This document shows positions 42,601-51,810 of a DNA stretch of 64,000 nt, piece by piece. Origin of the DNA: Owenia fusiformis (taxonomy: Eukaryota; Annelida; Polychaeta; Sabellida; Oweniidae). The stretch spans positions 34,211,000 through 34,274,999 of the forward strand of contig CAIIXF020000003.1 in NCBI GenBank assembly GCA_903813345.2, read 5' to 3'. The notes under the pieces were generated by a model. It saw only the letters and a list, made by a program, of their open reading frames with translations, searched no databases and was not told the DNA's origin. The position numbers were made by a program, and so were the translations under genes. The stretch's first letter is position 1; every line of letters starts with the position of its first letter.

Positions 42601-45600
42601 ATTTTTCAAAATGGCGGCCATTTTTCAAAATGGCCACCTTCTACCAAAAGTGTCATTAGAAATAGACAGTGTGCCATGCTTATAGTATTCACATACCAAA
42701 TATGAACAAAATCGCTCCACTACTACTACTAGTTATAGTAAAATATGTTAAAATGGCGGCCATTTTTCAAAAAAATTTTCAAAATGGCCACCTTCTACCT
42801 AAAGTGTCATAGGACAGTGTGCCATGCTTATAGTATTCACATACCAAATATGAACAAAATCGCTCCACTACTTTTCGAGTTATAGTAAAATACGTTAAAA
42901 TGGCTGCCATTTTTCAAAATGGCCGCTTTCTACCAAAAGTGTCTTTAGACAGTGTGCAATGCTTATAGTATTCACATACCAAATATGAACAAAATTGCTC
43001 CACTATTTTTTGTGTTACAGCAAAAATCGTAAAATGACGAGTAAAGGCCGCCATTTTTCAAGATGGCTGCCATGCGCTTCTTTAATATCTACATTTGTAG
43101 CATTATTAATGTCCTTTATAATTTTTTACATTTAAAACATATTGCTATTACAGTTTTACATATTGCACCAAAATTACTGTAAAATCGGCACATACGGACG
43201 TACGTACGGACTGACGGACGGACGGAGGCGTTCCCTATATCCCTCCGAACTTCATTCGATGGGATAATAATATAAATAATATAATGAATAGCACCATGGG
43301 TACTGGGCTCACAATTAAAGTACTGGACATTTTGAAACTTTGGGACATATTTTGCAGAAACTTGTAGATTATTGAATCTAGAAATTAATGTACCCATATA
43401 ATTTCAAGCAAATTGATAAAATACATGTACATGAAAGAGCTGAAAACCTGATTTTTCTACATTTAAGTGATGGCCACTCTAGGCCAAGATTTCACATAAT
43501 TGGCATGTCAAATATTTATTTTTGGAATAAATCAGTTGCAATAATTAAAAAAAATCGAACCTCTAAAATTTTTGAAAAATCGACACGTACTTGTAAAATA
43601 ACACACATAAAAATGGTGGCCATTTTTCAAAATGGTCGAGTACTCCCCAAAGTTTTATTAGACAATGTGCCATGCTTATAGTATTCACATATCAAATATG
43701 AACAAAATCGCTCCACTACTTTTTCGAGTTATAGTAAAATACGTAAAATGGCGGCCATTTTTCAAAATGGCCACCTTCTACCAAAAGTGTCATTAGAAAT
43801 AGACAGTGTGCCATGCTTATAGTATTCACATACCAAATATGAACAAAATCGCTCCACTTCTTTTCGTTCGATGGGATAATAATATAAATAATATAATGAA
43901 TAGCACCATGTGTACTGGGCTCACAATAAAAGTACTGGCCATTTTGAAACTTTGGGACATATTTTGCAAAAACTTGTAGATTATTGAATCTAGAAATTAA
44001 TGTACCCATATAATTTCAAGCAAATTGATAAAATACATGTACATGAAAGAGCTGAAAATCTGATTTTTCTACATTTAAGTGATGGCCACTCTAGGCCAAG
44101 ATTTCACATAATTGACATGCCAAATATTTATTTTTGGAATAAATCAGTTGCAATAATTAAAAAAAATCTAACCTACCTTATACCACCAGCATCAGCCTCT
44201 ACTGAGTCAACCATATGGAATGCTTCAAGGTCCCAAAATTTGGCAGTCCCATCAAGGCTTCCTGTTGCCATGAGGAACTCATTGGGATGGAATTCTAAAC
44301 ATGTGACAGACGCAGAATGCTGCCTTAAATCTGTCAACAATTTGCCAGCAGTGAGATCCCATATCTGCAAAAGTGAAGGAACACGCATTGCAGGTCAGAC
44401 TTGAATAATTATGCCTGGGTGTTCAATACTTTCGTTGAAGTATTATTGTTCGCTTAAAATGAAAACTGACTTCAATGTAGTCATAACTGAATTCGTCGAT
44501 TCTTTGAACACATTCATCATGATTTAATTTAAAATCCTAAACCTATCAGCAAAATGCTACTTTAAATTGATCAACATTTAAGGATTTAAACTCTGGACTC
44601 TGTGCAATGTGGAATGACCATTCCTTGAAGGTGCTGCTTTCCAAAATTTAAACGAGATGTGCATATTTTAGGAAACAATGCCTGAAAGGAATGGTCATTC
44701 CACAATGCATTGAATCTTTGGCTCAAATTATTTTCACACATTGCAAAATATTCTCTACCATGTCGCTTAAATGTTAAGAAACTACTAAAAGAACATATTT
44801 TCAATGAAACTTTTTGTAAGGTACAAATTGGCAAAGTATCAATTTCAATCTAAAGAGTCAAGTTGCCACCTTGACAACCACATAAGGAGTGACCTTGGAT
44901 GCGTTGATTGGTGATATAATGCACTGCAGTTATATGAAATACAAAAAATAAATTGCATGCTTTTTAAGGAGAAAGGTATTCCAGGGGTTCATTATCAAAC
45001 AACGGAGATTGTACTTCTTTGAGACCCAAAGAAACAGTTACGTCAAAACAAAATTAATTTTATGACAATTGTTGATTTATTCCAACATACCTTGACTGTG
45101 CTGTCTTCAGAAGCTGATGCAATCCACCGTCCATCAGGACTAAACCTTATTGTATTTACTCCGTTTGTATGGCCTTTATATGTGAATATACAGCCCTTTC
45201 TTCGTATGTCCCATAGCTAGAATACAATGAACATAGAGAACATTTAAACCTTATTGTATTTACTCCATTTGTATGGCCTTTATATGTGAATATACAGCCC
45301 TTTCTTCTTATGTCCCATAGCTGTTATACAATAAAAAGAAATGGGGAACAATCAGAATTAATTTCAGAAAATCTGGAAATTCTAACATCAGAGAAGTGAT
45401 TTTGGAACAAAATATGGGAAGTGATTGTTGAGTAAAATACAGAATCAAATGATATTTGGTCCAACATTGTCATGTCATTTTGAACAACTTGGCTTTAATC
45501 CTTGGCATGGGCAGTGAAAAGTTACATGATATCATCGATTTAATTTGGCTAAGATGATTTGTAGAGGCTTGCTTTATTTTTCTAATAATCATAAAATTAT

Positions 45601-48600
45601 TGTAATGAATTAACAAAATACCTTAATATTTGTATCTGTTGAGCCAGATGCTACAAACTCGCCATAGGGATGTAGGTCGAGACTCTTAACGCTTGCCTTG
45701 TGTCCGGTTAGGGTCCTCACAACTGAAATCAAGACATTACCATTCACCAATCTTTCCCCTTTTCAAACAATATTCCTGAATGGTGGCATGTATTTTCAAA
45801 AGCACCTAATTGCTCTAACATTGAGAAACCACTGACAAATAAGATTCCTTACTCAAGTCTCAAATCCATAGAATTTCATCAATCTCCCGGAATAGAACGA
45901 ATATAAATTTCAAAAATCAGTCTTACTTTTGGCTAGTTCAAGGTCCCATAATTTTAGAGCTCCAGAGAGTGATCCAGCAACAACTATTTCCTCTGCATGT
46001 CCGAACCTCACAGATTCAACTGGACTTGTGTGGCCTGAAAGGCTCTGAAAATAATGTACAACTAGATAACAGAAACACCAACGCGTAGCAAATCACATCC
46101 AACAGCCATGGCTGTCATTTTCACAAAATCCCTCAACTACTTTTTCAGTTGTAGCAAAAATCATAAAATAACACATGTAAAAAAGGTCATCATTTTTCAA
46201 AATGGCCACTCACTAGCCAAATTGTAAGTATGGACATTCTCTATATCCCCAAAAGTTTGATGAGATAATCATAATAATTTTCATTAAATTAGTCAGATGT
46301 TTGGTAATTACTGGTAATGTGGTCAATAACTTTGTTTTTAGGTAGAAATATTTTAAGATATTAAAATCAAAAATATGGAGTTCACTATATTTTGCAAAAT
46401 CTGAACTGCGTAAAAATGATTTTCACTGCTGGTTGCAATCTACAATGTCATACTGTGCCTCTGTTAAAGTTCGATATAATATTACATGTCTTCCATGTAC
46501 ATTTCCTTACCATTATACAATTGGGTTTACCAACTGCCCACATGTTAACCTTCTTATCCTCCCCTCCAGTGACCATGACTCTCCCTGAAGCACGACCTAG
46601 AGCTAGGCAGTTCACTTTGCCACCATGAGCCACAAACTCCTCTGAAATCATTAACACCTTCAGTTTACTGATTGGAAATACAATATTAAGTTTGATTAAA
46701 CATGTACATGGTTGTAATTTATCCTTTTTTCCATTTCCACCACTAGAGAAAATTAGTAGTAGGTTCGCTTTTAAGGTTTGATTTACATGTGCCCACATTC
46801 TCCATATCCATATCCATATTTCAATGCAATCTGTGATAGTGTCCATCTTTCATTTAGGTATTAGGATACTGAATCATACAAAGTAACTGTGCTTTACTAA
46901 AATTATCATAGAATGGTATCATAAACCAAAGAGGACACTGGAGAGCTGATACGACCAGAGCATTGGAAAATTCACTTGGCCATCTCATTCAACAAGTTAA
47001 ACCTTAAGTTTTCTTATCTGACATATCCTTTGCTCCCAACTAGGTTGAACTTCTGTGGATATTCCGCAGAAAATGGAATGGCGCAATTTTGGCCAGCATT
47101 TGAGTACATTGTTTTGTGATGTTACTTCTAAATAATGTGATCCAAGCAAGCATGCATATACCTTATGAATAAAAACACATCCCATATCCCCCTGTGTATT
47201 TCATGATGTTTAATTACAAAAATATTGGAGACAGCTTTAAATCTCAAGTGGGTGCAAGCCTGTTTTTTTAATCTTAGGTGGGTGCACCACCCACTTGCTT
47301 TAATATTGGGGATATCACTGCTGTTAAACTTAATTATAAATCTGCTTTAGATGGGCCTCCCTGTTGGCCTTTTGCAGATTATTGATGTAGATGTAGATGT
47401 TCATTTATATCAGGGTGGGCCAAAAAAATTTGCAACCTTTTTAGAAGGCAAAATAAGTATCAAAGCATTATGGTATTGACATGAAATTTTTTTTACAGAA
47501 ACTTAAGGATAGGCATATTTTATCATTCAAATTATTCAGCTAATTCTGACTACAATTTTTTTTGTCAGATGTTTGAATATTAATGGTAAATTGTTTATGT
47601 GTCCGAAATTTACCGATTTTCCTAGAAAATGTGTTTTTCTACAATTATATGTGATCATCGATAGAACATTTATTATGTTCACTAAATCTGCTGCAATCTT
47701 TGTTAAGTGGTGTATTGGGCGGCAATTCATCAGGACTAATGAATCAAGGGGTATTTTGCTCCAGATATTCCATATTGACTTTTGGACTATGGTCAGGAGC
47801 GCTATCCTGCTGGAATATGTAATCAGTTGGGGCTGAAAGAGCCCCCATTCTTGAAAGATATCCCTTTTGAAAAAGATTAGTCCCGAGTCGAATGGCCACC
47901 CAATACACCAGATGCCAACCCCTTGGACTATCACACATGGGGGCACCTGGAGCAATGTATAGTTAATGGTTATACCCTACAAATTATTGATCAACTATAA
48001 GAAGTTCTGCAGGATAAGTGGAGACGACTACAACAAGAACTGCTGGATCTCGCCATTGACCAGTTCAGTTCTCGTCTCCATGTGATTGTGAAGGTGAAAT
48101 GCGGATGCATAGAACATTTGTTTAATAAATAATTAATACATTCTAACAATATTACCATAGTGACTAGATACTGATATAAACCTGTACTAGACATTGGTTA
48201 AACAGTTATCAAAGATTGTAGCAGATTTAGTAAACATAACGAATGTGTTATTGTTGATCACATAAAATCATAAAAAGTCAGATTTTCTAGGAAAAATGGT
48301 GAATCTCGGACAAATGAACAATTTACCATTAATATTCAAACATCTGACAAAAAAATTTGAAGTCAGTATTAGCTTAAGTATTTGAATGGTAAAATATGCC
48401 TATCCTTAAGTTTCTGTAAAAAAAAATTCATGTCAATACCATAATGTTATAATACTTATTTTGCCTTCTAAAAAGGTTGCAAATTTTTTTGGCCCACCCT
48501 GATATAAATGAACATCTACATCTACATCAATAATCTGCAAAAGGCCAACAGGGAGGCCCATCTAAAGCAGATATATAATTAAGTTTAACAGCAGTGATAT

Positions 48601-51375
48601 CCCCAATATTAAAGCAAGTGGGTGGTGCACCCACCTAAGATTAAAAAAACAGGCTTGCACCCACTTGAGATTTAATTTGCACCCACTTGAAAGTAATGAA
48701 AAATCACTTAAAATGGGCATATTTTTACCAATTTTGGACTAAATTGTGAAAATGAGAATTTCGCACCCACTTGAGAAAAAATCCTGGAGAGAACACTGAA
48801 CAGTAATAGAATTTGAATTGAATTTGAACATTTAATGCAAAAATGTTATGTTTAAAAGTTTGATTTTAGGTTTTTCTATGTTATCATCAAGTATCTCAAA
48901 TTCTAGTATTATCAGGAAATTAGTGTCAATCGATCCAAAATTTACTGCACATGAATACATATCATGAAAGTTAAACCTAATTAGACACAAAAAATTAGAT
49001 TTAATGAATTAAGATTAACTCATTGAACTATTGGCCATCAAACACTCAATCAGGCAATCCATCTTTCCAGCAATTTGTGTATTTGTCACAAATTTGCTGA
49101 AGAAATTGAAGTCAAGCCCATTTTTTTATGCGTGACAGAATATGTCACACATATTCACATTTTTCTGATTATTGTCAAGCAAAAATGTTTCAAGAGAAGA
49201 ACATCAAAAAATGAATGCCTAAAAACGAGATGTCCTGAACCAATGTGTTCAGAGTTTGAAGGTAACTTTCAAAGGCCTTTTGAAACCTATTTGTGACCTA
49301 CGAGGCCCGATCAGAAAGTAAGTAACCAACTGCTCTTATTTTTTCATATTTTATTCAATCACATTGAAATTTTCACACATGATGAAGAAAATATTAACCT
49401 ATTAAACAAGATCAATGACGATGGGTTAGCCTCGATTCCATTGTTATGTGTGTTACTATGGTGACGATTGCTTTGGGTAGGCGGGGCACCCTTTTGAAAG
49501 TGGGTTTGGAAGATGATTTGTAGAGTTTTTTTTATATACTGTATACATCCAAATGACCTCACATTTTTATGCAAAACTGCCATATATGTCATAATGATGG
49601 TCGCGGTTCAGTCAAGATGAATGTGGTTGAAAGGGGATTTTACTGGCATGACGACAATGCTCCAACCCCCAGAGCCTACATTACTGAAGATGTAGTAGAC
49701 GAAGCCTTCTCCATGGCCACACAACTTCCCCAGGCTCCCTAGTCCCCAGACCTGGCCCCATGCGACTAATACCTCTATCCAAATGCAAAGATGTCGTTTC
49801 GGGGAATCCGTTTTTGACAGCAATGAAGCTATCATTAAAGCTTTCAATGGCAGTTTGCAGTCATTCAGTGGTGACCTGATGCACGTCTTTAGGACAGAGT
49901 GAAATGTTTCCTTAAATGCATTGACTTTGGCTGCGATTATTTTGAAGGACTAGGAGTTAAAATGTAGTCATACATGTAAATTTGATATGTTTGGGGGTGT
50001 TACAACATGTAGAAAAACTCTACAAATTATCTTCAAACACTACTTACAAAAAGGTGCCCCGCCTACCCAAAACAATTGTCACCATAGCAACAGCCATAAC
50101 AATGGAATTGACGCTAACCCATTGCCTTTGGTCTTGTTTAAGAGGTCAATATTTTCTACATCTGTGAAAATTTCAATGTGATTGAATAAAGTATGAAAAA
50201 ATAAGAGCAGTTGGTTACTTATTTTCTGATTGGACCTCGTATATCCTTATTTTTGTCAATTGAAATGAAAGTTACTCATCCTCTTTATTTTGATACCAAA
50301 TAACGGCATACTACATGTAGGTACTCGAGAAGCCAACTATGGCATTATTTGGATCAAAATCACAGTTTTTTAAATGGACTATATGGGGATCATACCTTTT
50401 GGCGGATGGATAGGAAACCTCACAATTCACCACTTTCCCTATATTATGTGGGTCATCAACTTTTGTGTAGGGCACTGAATGAAAAACTATCAGTAATTTC
50501 TCCAAAAACAAGAGCTCTTCGATGATTTGATGCAATGAGAGTTTGGCAGCACTTTTCAAATTAGGTAAACTTTATTCCTCAAAAGTGCAAAAAAACTTAG
50601 CTTCTTAGACCACAAGGTAATGGCCCCGATAATCACAATACAGCCTAGGGCTTTGCAACAATTTTGGAAATTCGCGGAGCCAACATATCGGGATTTTGCG
50701 GGACACACAAATTAGCCTAATTAGGTCAAATTCGTGGGATAATCCCGCCATTTGCGGGACACTTGACAGCTCTGTGTTACTTAGTTTGCACAAAGTTATC
50801 TCCTACTAAAAGATGTAGACTATATCCTATTTAGTCTGAATTATATTCAGACTATAAGGCACCTATGTTAAAGTTTGATATTACTGAATATTTGTTTACA
50901 TAGGAAGTGCTATTCAAAATGGCCGATTGGGTAAATTAATTTGCACAATTTTACTTCAACTAGCTGTATTTCCACTTGACAATATGCCGTGTTACTTTTT
51001 ATTGCATTTAATTGTACCTTACTATTTAATTGAAATTTTGTTATGTTTATTTTATTGAAGAAATGGTTCCTCCAATTGATAATTTTGTGCAACAAATTTC
51101 ACTGCAATTTCCACAGGAAAGTAGTACATCATAACAGACTGACTTCTAGTCAGTCTGTTGGATACATACTACTAAAAGATGGCTATGTGCAAATATAGTA
51201 AGCTCTGTGCAAGCTCTTGATAAGTTTGAGCAGAATCCAGAGCCCTACGAAAATCATGAGGTCTCATTAGGTTGTTGAGAATGAACAATATTTAGATATA
51301 AAATTCAGATCACAATAGAACGATGAAATCATTTTACTTACGGAGTTTCCACGACCTTTTCCCAGATGCCGCCAT
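33633..51375 (-). CDS. KATNB1: Katanin p80 WD40-containing subunit B1, complete, 19 coding exons
   Basis: Regulatory subunit of the microtubule-severing enzyme katanin; it partners the p60 AAA ATPase and acts at centrosomes, spindle poles and cilia. Coding exons in gene order: 51342-51375, 46511-46641, 45927-46044, 45622-45722, 45091-45216, 44177-44364, 41760-41910, 40928-40981, 40439-40500, 39063-39512, 37338-37388, 37010-37143, 36525-36572, 35986-36089, 35629-35796, 35205-35281, 34832-34906, 34173-34292, 33633-33765. All junctions are GT-AG and phases agree; the total is 2325 bp (774 codons plus stop). Six WD40 repeats fill residues 13 to about 275 (for example [50 protein letters not shown]). 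A low-complexity linker follows (about 300-584), then the con80 p60-binding domain (about 585-774; [39 protein letters not shown]). The protein is about 120 residues longer than human p80 (655), mainly because of exon 10. The start [12 protein letters not shown] aligns with the vertebrate N-terminus. Intron 1 (4.7 kb) is filled with mariner debris. Confidence 0.97.
35070..35170. repeat. Interspersed repeat copy in KATNB1 intron 16
   Basis: A segment including AAGGCATTAACACGCAAAAT, CACCACCTGCCATTTG and further matching bases resembles 58915-59040 in a PEPD intron, where AAGGCATTAACATGCAAGAT is followed by CCACTTGCCATTTG. Two copies in unrelated introns indicate a dispersed repeat of unknown class. 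Confidence 0.65.
37513..38298. mobile_element. Dispersed element with GACGGACGG tract, KATNB1 intron 10
   Basis: It starts near TAGATAACGGCAACTCCGCG with AATCCCAACGAAC and ends with a GACGGACGGACGG microsatellite, CTATATCCCTAACGAAC and GTTCGTTGGGATAA. The start and end motifs are inverted (ATCCCAACGAAC / GTTCGTTGGGAT), suggesting terminal inverted repeats. The interior carries several GGCCATTTTGAAxxTT words. Related copies lie at 42215-43266 and 46058-46270. No transposase is seen; it is probably non-autonomous. Confidence 0.7.
39063..39512 (-). CDS. KATNB1: KATNB1 exon 10: long Ser/Asn/Pro-rich linker exon with internal repeats
   Basis: A 450-bp exon encoding about 150 residues (322-471) between the WD40 propeller and the con80 domain. 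It is rich in Ser, Asn, Pro, Arg and Lys and likely disordered. Two internal repeats are visible: [17 protein letters not shown] (a doubled S-N-P-x-V-H motif), and [12 protein letters not shown] followed about 25 residues later by [12 protein letters not shown]. Many S-P and R-x-x-S sites suggest phosphorylation (inference). Splice sites are canonical and both flanking exons match its phase. Confidence 0.9.
40735..40925. repeat. GTGTTC-rich MITE-like repeat, KATNB1 intron 7
   Basis: Contains AGGTGTTCACAGGTGTG, several AGAGGTGTTCAGATTAGA words and ends in GGTTTTACTGTA. The same vocabulary (AGGTGTTC, TTTACTGTA or its complement TACAGTAAAA) recurs at 42000-42175 and 62008-62205, so this looks like one dispersed family. 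Confidence 0.6.
42000..42175. repeat. GTGTTCTAC-rich MITE-like repeat, KATNB1 intron 6
   Basis: Repeated AGTGTTCTACTTCC, AGGTGTTCTATTTTC and AGAGGTGTTTGAC words together with GTCAATGGGTCAGAAGAC. The GTCAATGGGTCA module is shared with 62008-62205, which places both in one family. Confidence 0.6.
42215..44168. repeat. Complex tandem/segmental repeat block rich in GGCGGCCATTTT, KATNB1 intron 6
   Basis: Three layers are visible. First, four to five tandem units of about 120-150 bp (42400-43080), each with TCGCTCCACTACTTTTTCG, GTGTGCCATGCTTATAGT and AAAATGGCGGCCATTTT(TC)AAAATGG. Second, a block at 43250-43556 repeated 612 bp later at 43862-44168. Third, the start of the tandem block (about 42403-42660) repeated at about 43557-43850, giving the order A, B, A', B'. 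The B' copy ends about 8 bp from the exon 6 donor. The element begins with CGAATTCCATCGAAC and has CATTCGATGGGATAA where the GACGGACGG tract ends (43266). The small frames over it are repeat artefacts. Confidence 0.85.
44603..44709. repeat. Hairpin-forming inverted repeat, KATNB1 intron 5
   Basis: Arms TGCAATGTGGAATGACCATT and its near-perfect complement ending in AATGGTCATTCCACAATGCA are separated by about 60 bp. It resembles a small MITE. It lies in intron 5, between exons 5 and 6. Confidence 0.7.
45245..45320 (-). pseudogene. Partial duplicate of KATNB1 exon 5 in intron 4
   Basis: The 5' half of exon 5 (about 65 bp, encoding [19 protein letters not shown] and VNTIRF) plus its AG acceptor and some upstream intron is repeated 104 bp upstream of the functional exon. 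Only about two base differences are seen. The copy has no donor at its 3' end. If it were spliced in and read through, the frame would run out of phase into the real exon and meet a stop (TAA), so it should be non-functional or a decoy acceptor. Confidence 0.9.
46058..46270. mobile_element. Short copy of the GGCCATTTT / GATGGGATAA element, KATNB1 intron 2
   Basis: It begins ACTAGATAACAGAAACACCA, contains CGTAGCAAATCACATCCAAC and GTCATCATTTTTCAAAATGG, and ends CTATATCCCCAAAAGTTTGATGAGATAA. This matches the ends of the elements at 37.5-38.3 and 42.2-43.3 kb but lacks the GACGGACGG tract. It is a truncated family member. Confidence 0.7.
47237..48675. mobile_element. Palindromic mariner/Tc1-like derivative, KATNB1 intron 1
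   Basis: Arms 47237-47703 and 48208-48675 are inverted repeats of about 467 bp. A mariner-style terminus (TCAGGGTGGGCCAAAAAAAT and its complement) lies within each arm at about 47411 and 48501, flanked by TA-rich sequence. The arms therefore extend about 174 bp past the usual element ends. The interior encodes two transposase fragments on opposite strands. On plus, about 47885-48130, is [18 protein letters not shown] to a C-terminal end with one in-frame stop. On minus, about 47745-47875, is [20 protein letters not shown]. Both are DD(D/E) transposase motifs of the IS630/Tc1/mariner superfamily. The element is dead. Confidence 0.88.
49301..50239 (+). mobile_element. Degenerate mariner-like element with long TIRs, KATNB1 intron 1
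   Basis: Ends CGAGGCCCGATCAGAAAGTA and its near-complement (...TTTTCTGATTGGACCTCG) are flanked by TA on each side, the mariner target duplication. The inverted similarity extends about 200 bp inward through GTAGGCGGGGCACC / GGTGCCCCGCCTAC. On plus, about 49623-49900, a broken transposase remnant reads [20 protein letters not shown], then SPDLAPCD and [17 protein letters not shown]. These match the mariner HHDNAPAH and YSPDLAPCD(F) catalytic blocks, with at least two in-frame stops. It is about 940 bp, internally deleted and inactive. Confidence 0.88.
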
Positions 51376-51810
51376 TTTTGAACGAATTTGATCACCTCGT
51401 TTGAAGTTGAGAAAAGGTGAATAAAGTCAGTTTATGTGCACCAAAGTATCATCCAAATGACAAATAATTAATAACAGGGTGTGAATAAATGTGTTTGATA
51501 CAGCATAATGTCCTTGATTTGGCGTAAAACTACTGAATCTATGAAAATATTTCAAGAAACTTTTTTTGACTGAAACCTTTCTACGCGGACTGAATTAAAT
51601 TCAGACTGTTGATTGGTCCGATAAAAACGTGGACAGCTTTATGAAAATGAGATTAGCGATAATCTAGAAGATAATCTCCTAAAATTCATTTGTCAACCAC
51701 TATACTATATAAAAGGATTATCTAACTTTACAAATACACCTTCATTTTTCATTCACAATCCTCATTTTCTTTTCAGTCCGTAAAGTACGGAAGTTCCGGT
51801 GTCAACAAAA
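51376..51810. promoter_or_regulatory. Putative bidirectional promoter between KATNB1 and the C8orf82 homologue
   Basis: Only 435 bp separate the two divergent start codons. Visible elements are an inverted CCAAT box (ATTGG, 51612-51616), a TATA-like TATATAAAAG at 51706-51715 about 100 bp before the plus-strand ATG, and CGGAAGTTCCG (51788-51798), an ETS-like site just upstream of that ATG. A second small palindrome, CCGTAAAGTACGG, overlaps its left edge. Paired housekeeping genes with shared CCAAT/ETS promoters are common in animals; use here is inferred. Confidence 0.6.

Noticed and set aside
43116-44404. Several 90-134 codon frames in KATNB1 intron 6 as genes
   Set aside because: They fall on the duplicated repeat block and appear as near-identical pairs offset by 612 bp. 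One overlaps exon 6 antisense. No independent evidence for coding.
47573-47836. 87-codon plus-strand frame in the palindromic mariner element
   Set aside because: It is antisense to the transposase fragment carrying FQQDSAPDH and runs into the left inverted-repeat arm; it is a shadow.
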